From: Cyclobacteriaceae bacterium
GTDB taxonomy: Bacteria; Bacteroidota; Bacteroidia; Cytophagales; Cyclobacteriaceae
Reading direction: 5' to 3'
Length of the DNA stretch: 64,000 bases
Assembly: GCA_020436165.1 (NCBI GenBank)
Contig: JAGQYI010000078.1
Coordinates: 1-64,000, forward strand
The first letter of the stretch is position 1; every line of letters starts with the position of its first letter. The position numbers were made by a program, and so were the translations under genes. Below, piece after piece: positions 26,826-34,260 of this stretch. The notes beneath the pieces are model-generated. The model was not told the origin of the DNA. It did not search any database and saw nothing but the letters and a program-made list of their open reading frames with translations.

Positions 26826-26865
26826 GGGCTCTTAGCTCTCCCGATAGTTATAGGGAAGTTCAGAG
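26826..26865 (+). repeat. Truncated tRNA-Val 5' copy interrupted by a small palindrome
   Basis: GGGCTCTTAGCTC (26826-26838) is identical to the first 13 nt of the tRNA 46 nt downstream. It is followed by an imperfect palindrome (TCCCGATAGTTATAGGGA) in place of the D loop and then GTTCAGAG (26858-26865), which again matches the tRNA (26890-26897). The rest of the tRNA is missing. Confidence 0.75.
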
Positions 26866-26871
26866 AAAAAA

Positions 26872-26946
26872 GGGCTCTTAGCTCAGTTGGTTCAGAGCAC
26901 CTGCCTTACAAGCAGGGGGTCGCTGGTTCGAATCCAGCAGGGCCCA
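26872..26946 (+). tRNA. tRNA-Val (anticodon UAC)
   Basis: A complete cloverleaf: acceptor GGGCTCT/AGGGCCC, D arm GCTC..GAGC, anticodon arm CCTGC-CTTACAA-GCAGG with anticodon TAC, a 5-nt variable loop and T arm GCTGG-TTCGAAT-CCAGC, then discriminator A and CA. Its promoter is upstream and an intrinsic terminator follows at 26956. Confidence 0.97.
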
Positions 26947-26985
26947 CATAAACAGAACAAGGCTGCCATTTTGGTGGCCTTGTTT
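26937..26985 (+). repeat. Direct repeat copy 1: tRNA-Val 3' end plus terminator
   Basis: These 49 nt (last part of the T stem, acceptor 3' strand, 3' flank and terminator hairpin) recur at 27975-28023 with one difference (C26953 versus T27991). The copies are 1038 nt apart and enclose the toxin-like relic. Confidence 0.95.
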
Positions 26986-26990
26986 TGTTT
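26956..26990 (+). terminator. Intrinsic terminator of tRNA-Val
   Basis: AACAAGGCTGCC (26956-26967) pairs with GGTGGCCTTGTT (26973-26984), 12 bp including two G-U pairs, loop of 5, followed by TTGTTT. It starts 10 nt after the tRNA. Confidence 0.8.
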
Positions 26991-27017
26991 ACAAGGTTTT
27001 GTTTCCAGATGAGAATT

Positions 27018-27034
27018 TCCGGTTCGAAACCGGA
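27018..27034 (+). other. Orphan tRNA-like T arm
   Basis: TCCGG-TTCGAAA-CCGGA folds as a canonical T stem-loop (5-bp stem, TTCGAAA loop with the invariant TTC and R57-A58), but no acceptor, D or anticodon arm surrounds it. It differs from the tRNA-Val T arm, so it is not from that gene. It may be the remains of another tRNA 3' half or an attachment site. Confidence 0.4.
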
Positions 27035-27064
27035 GGTTCTTGAAACTTTAATAATGGAAAAAAC

Positions 27065-27089
27065 TGGTCTAAGTGAGACACTAAGACCA
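27065..27089. other. Imperfect inverted repeat downstream of the 189-residue gene
   Basis: GGTCTAAGTG and CACTAAGACC, separated by 3 nt, form a 10-bp stem with one mismatch. It lies about 50 nt after the stop of the minus-strand gene at 27137 and could be its terminator, although no strong T run follows. Confidence 0.35.
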
Positions 27090-27136
27090 ACTTAATTTGC
27101 ACCATAAATACACCAACCAGTTTAGGGCTTCTTAAA

Positions 27137-27706
27137 TTAATTTTTTCCAGGAACGGCTTTATAATAAAATCTCTCTACCTTCTTCATTAACTTATTATTA
27201 AGCATATGATCAGGTTCCTCTATAAAAATATCCCTTCCCCTAAGTACATCATTTACTTTAAGAAATTTTTTCCTAAATAATATTTCCTCTTGCTCTTCCA
27301 ATGGGATTGGATCTCCAGTTTCATAGGCGTCTTTAAATACTTCTACTAATTCTGGATCATCTTGAATTGAGTTTAGTAAACTATCCCTATTTTCTTCCCA
27401 GTAGCCCAATTCATTTTTTTCTATAAGAAATGAAATTCTTTTTAGTGTATCCAAAGTATAAGTTTTTATATCACCATTATTTTGCTGAAGATAAATTACT
27501 CTTTCTTTTTTATACCAATTTCCATAATAAGAAATTTTTGGTATTCTCATTTCGTCAACAAATGAAGTGATAACAACTGAATCCGGCATGATATATATAT
27601 TTTGACCAGAAAACGCATCCAAACTCTTTGAAAAAACACGGTAATCTAATTGAAGATTGGCCAATATTGGAAGGCCAGTAATCAAACAAATAAATAATTT
27701 AATCAT
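27137..27706 (-). CDS. Hypothetical secreted protein, possible partner/immunity of the adjacent HExxH fragment
   Basis: A 189-residue protein with an N-terminal signal segment (MIKLFICLITGLPILANLQ) and a mature part rich in charged residues (for example KNELGYWEENRDSLLNSIQ). I recognise no family and no catalytic motif. Its ATG overlaps the stop of the truncated HExxH gene by 8 nt (ATGATTAA), an arrangement typical of toxin-immunity or enzyme-inhibitor pairs. A signal peptide would fit neutralisation in the periplasm. That pairing is an inference; an unrelated secreted protein is the alternative. Confidence 0.65.
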   Translation of the reverse strand: MIKLFICLITGLPILANLQLDYRVFSKSLDAFSGQNIYIMPDSVVITSFVDEMRIPKISYYGNWYKKERVIYLQQNNGDIKTYTLDTLKRISFLIEKNELGYWEENRDSLLNSIQDDPELVEVFKDAYETGDPIPLEEQEEILFRKKFLKVNDVLRGRDIFIEEPDHMLNNKLMKKVERFYYKAVPGKN

Positions 27707-27959
27707 AATGATATATTAATCTTTCATAAAATCTATCGTAAGGATTCATGCTCCACTTACTCATCCTAAAATATCTATAATCAAGAAAAGTATTAAACTG
27801 ACCGTTAATTCTGTCAAATATACCATGTAGTGATTCGTGTAATTTATGAGAAACATTATGTTCAGCTCTATTTTCAATGAATGCAACACCATTTCTACTA
27901 AAACCTACAGTTTTTTTATCGTTGATTTTCTTAAAGTCCCTGCTAGTATTGGAATATTG
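27699..27959 (-). pseudogene. 5'-truncated gene with an HExxH metallopeptidase-like motif
   Basis: An 86-codon open frame ending TAA at 27699. It begins right after an in-frame stop (27960-27962) and has no start codon before Met66. The sequence includes GVAFIENRAEHNVSHKLHESLHGIFD: H41-E42-S-L-H45 is a zinc metallopeptidase HExxH core. The tail MSKWSMNPYDRFYERLIYHYD is aromatic and basic. Coding character ends within 15 nt of the second tRNA-derived repeat, so the 5' part was lost at that junction. It resembles the C-terminal toxin tips of large polymorphic proteins, but only the motif and context support this. Confidence 0.7.
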
Positions 27960-27974
27960 TTAAAGGATAATCTG

Positions 27975-28023
27975 GCAGGGCCCACATAAATAGAACAAGG
28001 CTGCCATTTTGGTGGCCTTGTTT
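27975..28023 (+). repeat. Direct repeat copy 2: tRNA-Val 3' end plus terminator
   Basis: 48 of 49 nt are identical to 26937-26985. It contains the last 10 nt of the tRNA (GCAGGGCCCA) and the full terminator hairpin (27994-28022), but no other tRNA part. It forms the right boundary of the 1-kb relic. Confidence 0.95.
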
Positions 28024-28044
28024 ATTTGTACATATCCCTATTCC

Positions 28045-28158
28045 AACTTCACCTAATTAAGGTCACCTTTCTTACTTTATCCTTCTAAACAACTTTAATA
28101 TTTCCTAGTTTAGATAATTAACCAAACGTTCTGACACTAAAATAAGTAAGGTGAAGTT
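28045..28158. repeat. 10-bp inverted repeat pair flanking about 94 nt
   Basis: AACTTCACCT (28045-28054) and AGGTGAAGTT (28149-28158) are perfect inverted copies; adjoining CTTACTTTAT (28071) and AATAAGTAAG (28141) are also near-complementary. The stretch is non-coding and lies between the tRNA-derived repeat and the FNT gene. It could be a miniature element or an extended leader structure. Confidence 0.35.
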
Positions 28159-28181
28159 TCATCCAACCAAAATATACATAC

Positions 28182-29015
28182 GTGAATTACCTGATTCGAA
28201 AGCTAATAAACAAGAATAGCAGTACTAGTTCAACCAAAGCAGGTAGGCCTAAAGAGGTAACCGAAATATTGGAAGAGCAACTTGATACCGGTCTTAAAGA
28301 ATTTAAAAGATCGCATTCTCATCTGTTTATTTCTGCCTTTGCTGCCGGTCTGGAAATTGGCTTTAGCCTCCTTTTTATGGGAAGCATTTTTACACTTTTC
28401 AATGGAGATGTTTCAGCAGAGCAAATGAAACTTTTCCTGGGACTTGGCTACTCCGTTGGGTTTATTTTTGTAATTATTGGTCGCTCAGAGCTTTTTACAG
28501 AACATACTGCGCTTGCCATTTTACCTGTATTAGACAAATCTGCAAGTTTAAAAGAACTCCTTACCCTATGGGGACTAGTGTATTCAGGTAACTTGATAGG
28601 CGGTTATATATTTAGTTTAATAATTACCAACATCGCTCCTGCGGTGGGGTTCATTAATTATGATGCTTTCCATCATATTGCCCACGAATTGGTCGATTAC
28701 AAATGGCAAACCATATTCCTAAGCGCTCTTTTGGCAGGTTGGATGATGGGATTGCTGGGGTGGCTAGTAACTTCTAGTCAGGAAACCATTAGCCGAATAC
28801 TGGTTATTGTTCTAGTAACTTTTATTATTGGCCTTACAGGTCTTCATCACTGTATTGTTGGTTCTATTGAAGTATTTTCAGGTTTTTTAACCAGCAGTTC
28901 AATCACATTTGACAGCTACTTAAAATTTCAGATTTGGGCCACTTTGGGCAATGCCATCGGGGGTGCTGTATTTGTATCAGTTCTAAAATACGGGCATGCT
29001 AACAATGATCGTTAG
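28182..29015 (+). CDS. Formate/nitrite transporter (FNT) family protein
   Basis: A 277-residue channel with six hydrophobic segments after a polar N-terminus of about 45 residues. FNT features include the AGLEIGFSLLF segment, the discontinuous helix LFTEHTALAILPVL, AGWMMGLLGWLVTSSQ (the second loop) and TGLHHCIVGSIEVFSG, where the central pore histidine is expected. Formate, nitrite or hydrosulfide are known FNT substrates; the YfdC-like branch with a long N-terminus is poorly characterised. The start is GTG at 28182. There are no partner enzymes nearby, so the substrate is open. Confidence 0.85.
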   Translation: MNYLIRKLINKNSSTSSTKAGRPKEVTEILEEQLDTGLKEFKRSHSHLFISAFAAGLEIGFSLLFMGSIFTLFNGDVSAEQMKLFLGLGYSVGFIFVIIGRSELFTEHTALAILPVLDKSASLKELLTLWGLVYSGNLIGGYIFSLIITNIAPAVGFINYDAFHHIAHELVDYKWQTIFLSALLAGWMMGLLGWLVTSSQETISRILVIVLVTFIIGLTGLHHCIVGSIEVFSGFLTSSSITFDSYLKFQIWATLGNAIGGAVFVSVLKYGHANNDR

Positions 29016-29179
29016 TAATAAAGCATCTTTATTCGATGTAAAAAAGTAATTGTAAGAAAAGTTTCTCTAAGAACACCATTTTATTTTTTTATACAACCAA
29101 TGATTCAGTTTGGCAAAATATGTCATATTTTTATCAATATATAAAAATATAAGGTTATTATGTTTTTAATTTTTTAATA

Positions 29180-30508
29180 ATGAGACAATTAGTTTACTTT
29201 CTGATCGTATTTTATATTTTTTCGTCTTGTCAACAGCCTAACGACCCTTCACCAAATTCAGATACTGTTTCAAAAGTGGTGGGCGAATACATTTATAGGG
29301 TGATTAGTGGAAATAATCAAAAAGGTGCAGCAGGACAATACCTAAAAGAGCCAATAAAAATCGTTGTAACTGATCTTCAAGGACAAATAATCAGAAAAAA
29401 TTTAGAGCTAGAACTATCTGATGAGAGCGGTGAACTATCGAATTACTCTTCTTATTATGAAGATACATTAAACATAAAATGGAAATTAGGCTGTTTGGAT
29501 ACTGAACAAAAAATTCTGATTAAGGATCCTAATGTTTGTGGAATTGCAAAATCCGGATGTATTGAAGTAAATATTTTCAATGTGACGGCTAGCGCCTCTG
29601 AAGAAATATCTGAAGGATGGTATTCTCCTTGTCGTGTTGATGATGTGTATTATTATAACTATTTCCTCTTTAATGACAATAGGATAGCCATTGAAGTTAA
29701 TAAACAACTAATAAGTACTTCGGACCCCATTTCTTCAACATGGGAATATGCTACATTGCCCTTTCAATATGAAAATGGCAGGTATAATATGCTATCTTCT
29801 GGTGAAATATTTTATGCTGACTATAGTGATGTTGCCATATCATCAAAAGATGGAAAATCTTGGAAGATTATAAATATTCCTTTCTATAGTGGAAACTATA
29901 CAGATATTGATATCACAAACAATGGCACCTACTTTATTGTAGGGGACAATTATAGTAGTATCTACAGTAGTAAAGATGCATCAAACTGGACTGAATACCT
30001 AGATATCTGGGACATTACCGGTGGGTCATCCAATAATCCGCAAGCTATAACCATTGAAGGAAATAAAGTTTATGTCTTGGTTAATAATAAAAGAGTAATT
30101 GAAATTGATGCTTCAAATGGCGATACTGCCATTCATGAATTTAATTCAGGTTATTGGTCATCTAATACCAGTCTACCAAACTTTTATTTTGAAGCTTCTG
30201 GAAGCGAGTTGTTTCTCATGAGCAAATATTCAACAAATAGTGTAATTGTTTTAAACTTAAATAATGATATAGCCACAACTTTTACTGTTAGTGGTTCAAG
30301 CAATAGACTAGTAAAGTCAGGAGGGGAAATTAGTGTACTATCCAATAGTTCCATTGTAAAAACATGGAATGGGGCAAATTTCGATAGCAAATCTTATCCT
30401 CTCCCAGGTGAAGAATCTTACTATAGATATTTCTCTTACGGACTTTTCAATGGCTCGCTTATTGCAGTTGATGGTTCTGGTAAGCTTTATTATTATATAG
30501 AAAATTAG
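29180..30508 (+). CDS. Lipoprotein with Asp-box (BNR)-like repeats
   Basis: A 442-residue lipoprotein: signal peptide with lipobox FSSC (Cys17), a first domain (about 30-145) with paired cysteines (GCLDTEQK, NVCGIAKSGC), then a beta-propeller-like region with Asp-box motifs SSKDGKSWKI and SSKDASNWTEY. No glycosidase active site was recognised, so binding is more likely than sialidase activity. It opens an AT-rich, same-strand run with a beta-barrel gene (31 nt downstream) and a second lipoprotein, suggesting one envelope complex. Confidence 0.75.
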   Translation: MRQLVYFLIVFYIFSSCQQPNDPSPNSDTVSKVVGEYIYRVISGNNQKGAAGQYLKEPIKIVVTDLQGQIIRKNLELELSDESGELSNYSSYYEDTLNIKWKLGCLDTEQKILIKDPNVCGIAKSGCIEVNIFNVTASASEEISEGWYSPCRVDDVYYYNYFLFNDNRIAIEVNKQLISTSDPISSTWEYATLPFQYENGRYNMLSSGEIFYADYSDVAISSKDGKSWKIINIPFYSGNYTDIDITNNGTYFIVGDNYSSIYSSKDASNWTEYLDIWDITGGSSNNPQAITIEGNKVYVLVNNKRVIEIDASNGDTAIHEFNSGYWSSNTSLPNFYFEASGSELFLMSKYSTNSVIVLNLNNDIATTFTVSGSSNRLVKSGGEISVLSNSSIVKTWNGANFDSKSYPLPGEESYYRYFSYGLFNGSLIAVDGSGKLYYYIEN

Positions 30509-30539
30509 AATATAAATACAATTTAAATAACTACTAAAA

Positions 30540-31268
30540 ATGAAAAATACATTACTACTTTTTTCTGCAGCCTTCATGCTTACAACATATTCATGGGGGC
30601 AAAATGTGCAACAAACAGGAAAAGATCTATCTCCTCAAAACAATGTAATTAGCTCAAATGAATATAAACCCGAAAGCGGTGAAAATACTCTTGAGCTTCA
30701 ATTTACTCCATTTGGCAATACTCCTGTTAGTATTAATGGCATACGTGCACGGTGGTTTACTTCACGGAATACTGCCTTTCGCCTGAACCTATTTGTAGGA
30801 GCTAATTCCGATACGCAGATTACTCAACAAGCAGATAATGGCCTTGAAGAATTGAAGGACAAATCACTTACCTATGCAATAAATGTAAGACCTGGTTTTG
30901 AAAAACATCTAAAAGGTACTAATAGACTTTCACCCTATTTTGGTTTTGAAGGAGATATAGCATACCAATCTTCGATTTACAAGTCTGAATCTCAAAATGG
31001 AACTGATGTTAATTATATAAAGACAATAAATGACAATGGCTTTTTTAGATTGGGAGCAAATGCTATTGCTGGAGTCGACTTCTATCTATCCAAAAAATTC
31101 TACCTTGGCACTGAACTTGGCTTTGGTGTCAGTTTTACCAAGCTTCTTTCTGTAAAAGTAAAAAGTGATTTACCTGGTTTTACTGAACCAGAGCCTACCA
31201 AAAGGGGGAGCTCATTAGACATAGGCCCAAATGTAAATGCACAAATAAGACTCGGTTATGTATTCTAG
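30540..31268 (+). CDS. Outer membrane beta-barrel protein
   Basis: A 242-residue protein with a signal peptide (cleavage near TTYSWGQ), a short polar segment, then alternating hydrophobic strands: ENTLELQFTPFG, YAINVRPGFEKHL, YFGFEGDIAYQS, FRLGANAIAGVDFYLSKKFY, ending in NAQIRLGYVF with a terminal Phe, a typical outer membrane barrel signature. Its size suggests an eight-stranded barrel. The function is unknown. The 3' end overlaps the next lipoprotein gene by 11 nt. Confidence 0.8.
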   Translation: MKNTLLLFSAAFMLTTYSWGQNVQQTGKDLSPQNNVISSNEYKPESGENTLELQFTPFGNTPVSINGIRARWFTSRNTAFRLNLFVGANSDTQITQQADNGLEELKDKSLTYAINVRPGFEKHLKGTNRLSPYFGFEGDIAYQSSIYKSESQNGTDVNYIKTINDNGFFRLGANAIAGVDFYLSKKFYLGTELGFGVSFTKLLSVKVKSDLPGFTEPEPTKRGSSLDIGPNVNAQIRLGYVF

Positions 31269-31956
31269 AAATTTCTTATACTTTTTAATGGTTACCATTC
31301 TCATCTCTTTCTTGCTGTCATGCAGCAAGAAAGGTGAGGGAATTTTACCTAAATCTGTTTATACTATTTCAACTGTTGAGGATTTAAAAGAATTTGTAAG
31401 TGGAATAAACTTTGAGGTAACAATGCCCAACGGCCAAATAATAAATTTCACTTCCGCTAAGGCATACACCAACATGAATAGTACTCATTTCACATCAATT
31501 GATGGAGGATTTAACTTCTCTGATCTTGACCCGTATCGCATACAACAAAGTCAGGGGAATGCTAAATTACAATTTGATGACAAATTATATAAGTTTAATA
31601 TGGTTGTCTGTATTACCATGAAAGAACTGGAAGACTACTTTAAAGGCTATACTGTTGACCCAAATTTATATGATTGGCTAGTTTATTTTGCTGCTGATGG
31701 TGGTGACTATACTAATGAAGAATTAGTATTAGGTACCCCTATAAGTGAGACAAATTTTTTAAACGTTCTTGTTAGCCCAATGGGGGAGACTAATCAGTAT
31801 TTCTATGGCTCTTTTTATACCCCAAATTGGAATTTTTATCGTTTAAGTAGCTCTGACTTATCACTGAATGGAAAAGATATTAAGTCTTTCGGCTCAATTT
31901 ATTGGACAAATCAAGATTTATGGTATTACTATACACTTGACATAAATTACTATTGA
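31258..31956 (+). CDS. Hypothetical lipoprotein
   Basis: A 232-residue protein with a signal peptide and lipobox LLSC (Cys22, in FLLSCSKKGEG). The mature part has no recognised domain; it is Tyr/Asn/Asp-rich (NLYDWLVYFAADGGDYTNEE, YWTNQDLWYYYTLD), as in many surface-exposed Bacteroidota lipoproteins. The 11-nt overlap with the beta-barrel gene implies coupled translation, so the protein probably works with that barrel and the upstream Asp-box lipoprotein. Confidence 0.75.
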   Translation: MYSRNFLYFLMVTILISFLLSCSKKGEGILPKSVYTISTVEDLKEFVSGINFEVTMPNGQIINFTSAKAYTNMNSTHFTSIDGGFNFSDLDPYRIQQSQGNAKLQFDDKLYKFNMVVCITMKELEDYFKGYTVDPNLYDWLVYFAADGGDYTNEELVLGTPISETNFLNVLVSPMGETNQYFYGSFYTPNWNFYRLSSSDLSLNGKDIKSFGSIYWTNQDLWYYYTLDINYY

Positions 31957-32109
31957 TTGAGATTTAAAAAGGGAGACTTGAGATTTATTTGGTTTCCTTT
32001 CTAAAATTAATTTTTTAACACTTATAAGTATATACTTTAAAAAGTATTTAAAAACACACGCTCGTTAGATAACATAAGAGTAAACTTGTGACTCCATTAG
32101 TTCACTCCT

Positions 32110-33198
32110 ATGAAATACTACCTGATTGCAGGCGAGCGTTCCGGTGATTTACATGCCTCCAACCTCATGAAAGCGCTTAAGCAGCAGGATGCCACTGCTG
32201 AGTTTCGTTTCTTTGGTGGTGATTATATGCAGGCAGTTGGAGGTGAATTAGTGGTACACTATAAAGATTTAGCCTTTATGGGTTTCTGGGAGGTAATTGT
32301 AAACCTCAGAACCATTTCAAAATACATTAAGCAATGTAAAAAAGATATTGATACCTGGCAGCCTGATGCACTGATATTGGTTGATTATGGAGGATTTAAC
32401 CTGAAGATTGCTGAGCATGCAAAAAAGGTTGGCCATAAGGTTATTTATTACATTTCACCCAAAGTGTGGGCATGGAACCAAAAGCGTGCAAATAAGATCA
32501 AAGAACGGGTGGATAAAATGCTTTGCATATTGCCTTTCGAGGTTGACTTCTATAAAAAATTTGACTGGGACGTGGAATACGTGGGTAGTCCTGTACTAGA
32601 TGCGGTAAAAAGCCATAAGGCAAACCAAAACTTCTACCAGGACAATCACCTTGATTCTGCCAAAGAAATTATTGCCATATTACCCGGTAGTCGTAAACAG
32701 GAAGTAAGTCGCATCCTACCCGTTCTTGCCAAAGTAGCGCAACACTATACTGACTATCAAGTAATAGTGGCAGGAGTAAATAATCTTCCGAAGGAAATTT
32801 ACGAATCAATAACGGGACTCAGCCACGTTTCATTGGTCTTTGACCAAACCTATGACCTGCTCGCAAACAGCAAAGCAGCCATTGTTTGTTCAGGCACAGC
32901 AACACTTGAAACGGCACTCTTTAATGTACCCCAGGTTATCGTTTACAAAACCAGCGGTTTTTCATATCGTATCGCTATAACAGTCATTAGGGTACCCTAT
33001 ATTGGCCTGGCTAATTTAATTGTAGGTGAAGAATTAGTAAAAGAACTTGTGCAAGAAAATTGTTCGGTGGAAAACATTACTGACGAAGTGAATCATTTGT
33101 TGGCAAATGGTACAGATTACAAGGAACTTGCAAAAGCTATTGGTGATAAGGTGGCTTCAAAGGAAGCTGCCAGAGCAGTTGTAAGAGAATTGTCCTAG
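32110..33198 (+). CDS. lpxB: Lipid-A-disaccharide synthase
   Basis: A 362-residue GT19 enzyme that joins UDP-2,3-diacylglucosamine and lipid X to make the lipid A disaccharide at the inner membrane. Signatures are YLIAGERSGDLHASNLM, DLAFMGFWEV, YYISPKVWAWNQKR, ILPGSRKQEV and CSGTATLETALF. It is slightly shorter than the E. coli enzyme, which is usual in this phylum. An intergenic region of about 150 nt separates it from the lipoprotein cassette; the next gene is 41 nt downstream. Confidence 0.96.
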   Translation: MKYYLIAGERSGDLHASNLMKALKQQDATAEFRFFGGDYMQAVGGELVVHYKDLAFMGFWEVIVNLRTISKYIKQCKKDIDTWQPDALILVDYGGFNLKIAEHAKKVGHKVIYYISPKVWAWNQKRANKIKERVDKMLCILPFEVDFYKKFDWDVEYVGSPVLDAVKSHKANQNFYQDNHLDSAKEIIAILPGSRKQEVSRILPVLAKVAQHYTDYQVIVAGVNNLPKEIYESITGLSHVSLVFDQTYDLLANSKAAIVCSGTATLETALFNVPQVIVYKTSGFSYRIAITVIRVPYIGLANLIVGEELVKELVQENCSVENITDEVNHLLANGTDYKELAKAIGDKVASKEAARAVVRELS

Positions 33199-33239
33199 AT
33201 ATTTTCAATACAAAAGACAAAGCATTTATTAGATACATT

Positions 33240-34073
33240 ATGAAAAAAGTAGCATTGTGGGTTCTGGCTGTGGTTATAACTCTAGCAGCAGTTATTTACC
33301 AAAGGATGACAGGCCCTACCTATCCCAAAAGAGCAAGGGTTGAACTCAATGGTAAAGAGTATAAACTCAAGTTGATCCGAAGCCATGGTGGCACAAGCGA
33401 TGCGCCCGTTGAACTTAACTTAGACCCCGGTTTTAAAGCTACGCTTTATTATAAGTTTTTCCCAAACCTCGAAAATGAAGAATGGGAAGCCATTGACTTT
33501 AAACAAATGGAAGAAAAATTGGTAGCTGATTTACCCAATCAACCACCCGCTGGTAAATTAATGTATTATATAGACGTTGCCACTTCTAAGGGTATTGTTA
33601 GTATTTTTAAGGAAGACCCCGTGGTGATCCGGTTTAAAGGAGATGTGCCAGCCTTAATTTTGATTCCTCATATATTTCTCATGTTCTTTTCAATGATGCT
33701 GGCCAATGTGGCTGGCTTATTTGCAATTGCCGGTATCGAACGATATAAAATCTATACCAACCTTACCTTTATATTTCTGCTGTTGGGCGGCATGATTTTA
33801 GGCCCAATAGTTCAATTGTATGCATTTGGCGATTTATGGACAGGCGTGCCTTTTGGATGGGATTTAACAGATAACAAAACGCTCATTGCCTTCCTGTTCT
33901 GGTTAGCAGCAGTAGCTGGGAACAGAAAAAAACAGAGGCCCTACCTTACTATTCTTGCAGCAGTGGTTGGCCTTCTCGTTTATTCAATTCCACACTCAAT
34001 GTTTGGCTCAGAGCTGGACAGGGCAAGTGGTGTGGTAACCCAGGGAATGATTCAGTTTTTTTATTTGTTTTGA
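33240..34073 (+). CDS. Hypothetical multi-pass membrane protein
   Basis: A 277-residue protein: an N-terminal helix (5-20), a periplasmic beta-rich domain (about 25-130, ARVELNGKEYKLKLIRSHGG and the DPGFKATLYYKF strand), and four more hydrophobic helices (about 135-160, 172-195, 212-228, 235-255). I know it only as a conserved hypothetical pattern of Bacteroidota membrane proteins. It follows lpxB by 41 nt, so it may share its transcript, but this does not define its role. Confidence 0.75.
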   Translation: MKKVALWVLAVVITLAAVIYQRMTGPTYPKRARVELNGKEYKLKLIRSHGGTSDAPVELNLDPGFKATLYYKFFPNLENEEWEAIDFKQMEEKLVADLPNQPPAGKLMYYIDVATSKGIVSIFKEDPVVIRFKGDVPALILIPHIFLMFFSMMLANVAGLFAIAGIERYKIYTNLTFIFLLLGGMILGPIVQLYAFGDLWTGVPFGWDLTDNKTLIAFLFWLAAVAGNRKKQRPYLTILAAVVGLLVYSIPHSMFGSELDRASGVVTQGMIQFFYLF

Positions 34074-34185
34074 GAAAATCCAATAACAGAGTCTGCTGAA
34101 AGAAACCAAAACTGTTATCCCTAGGTAAGTCACTTAAATGAGGGTAGAAATCTCCTTTTTTTGATCTTTGAAGTACACTACCCAT

Positions 34186-34193
34186 TAAATTTG
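34186..34193 (+). promoter_or_regulatory. Putative -7 box before the SpoIIAA-like gene
   Basis: TAAATTTG fits TAnnTTTG. TTTG motifs lie 15 and 22 nt upstream, neither at the ideal 19. The gene starts 67 nt downstream. Confidence 0.35.
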
Positions 34194-34260
34194 TCTGAGA
34201 GCAATTAGGTGCTTTTAAGGTACCCGCTTTGTTGTATATGACAATTTAAATTAAAAGGAA

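Noticed and set aside
27137-27706. Reading the 189-residue gene as a phage or integrase remnant
   Set aside because: No recombinase, capsid or phage motif is present; the signal peptide and overlap with the HExxH fragment fit a secreted partner better.
29016-29179. AATAAAG/CTTTATT hairpin after the FNT gene as a terminator
   Set aside because: The stem is only 7 AT-rich pairs and no T run follows; too weak to call.
31960-31990. Direct repeat of TTGAGATTTA after the third cassette gene
   Set aside because: Ten bases of low-complexity AT-rich sequence in two copies; no flanking element or function is visible.
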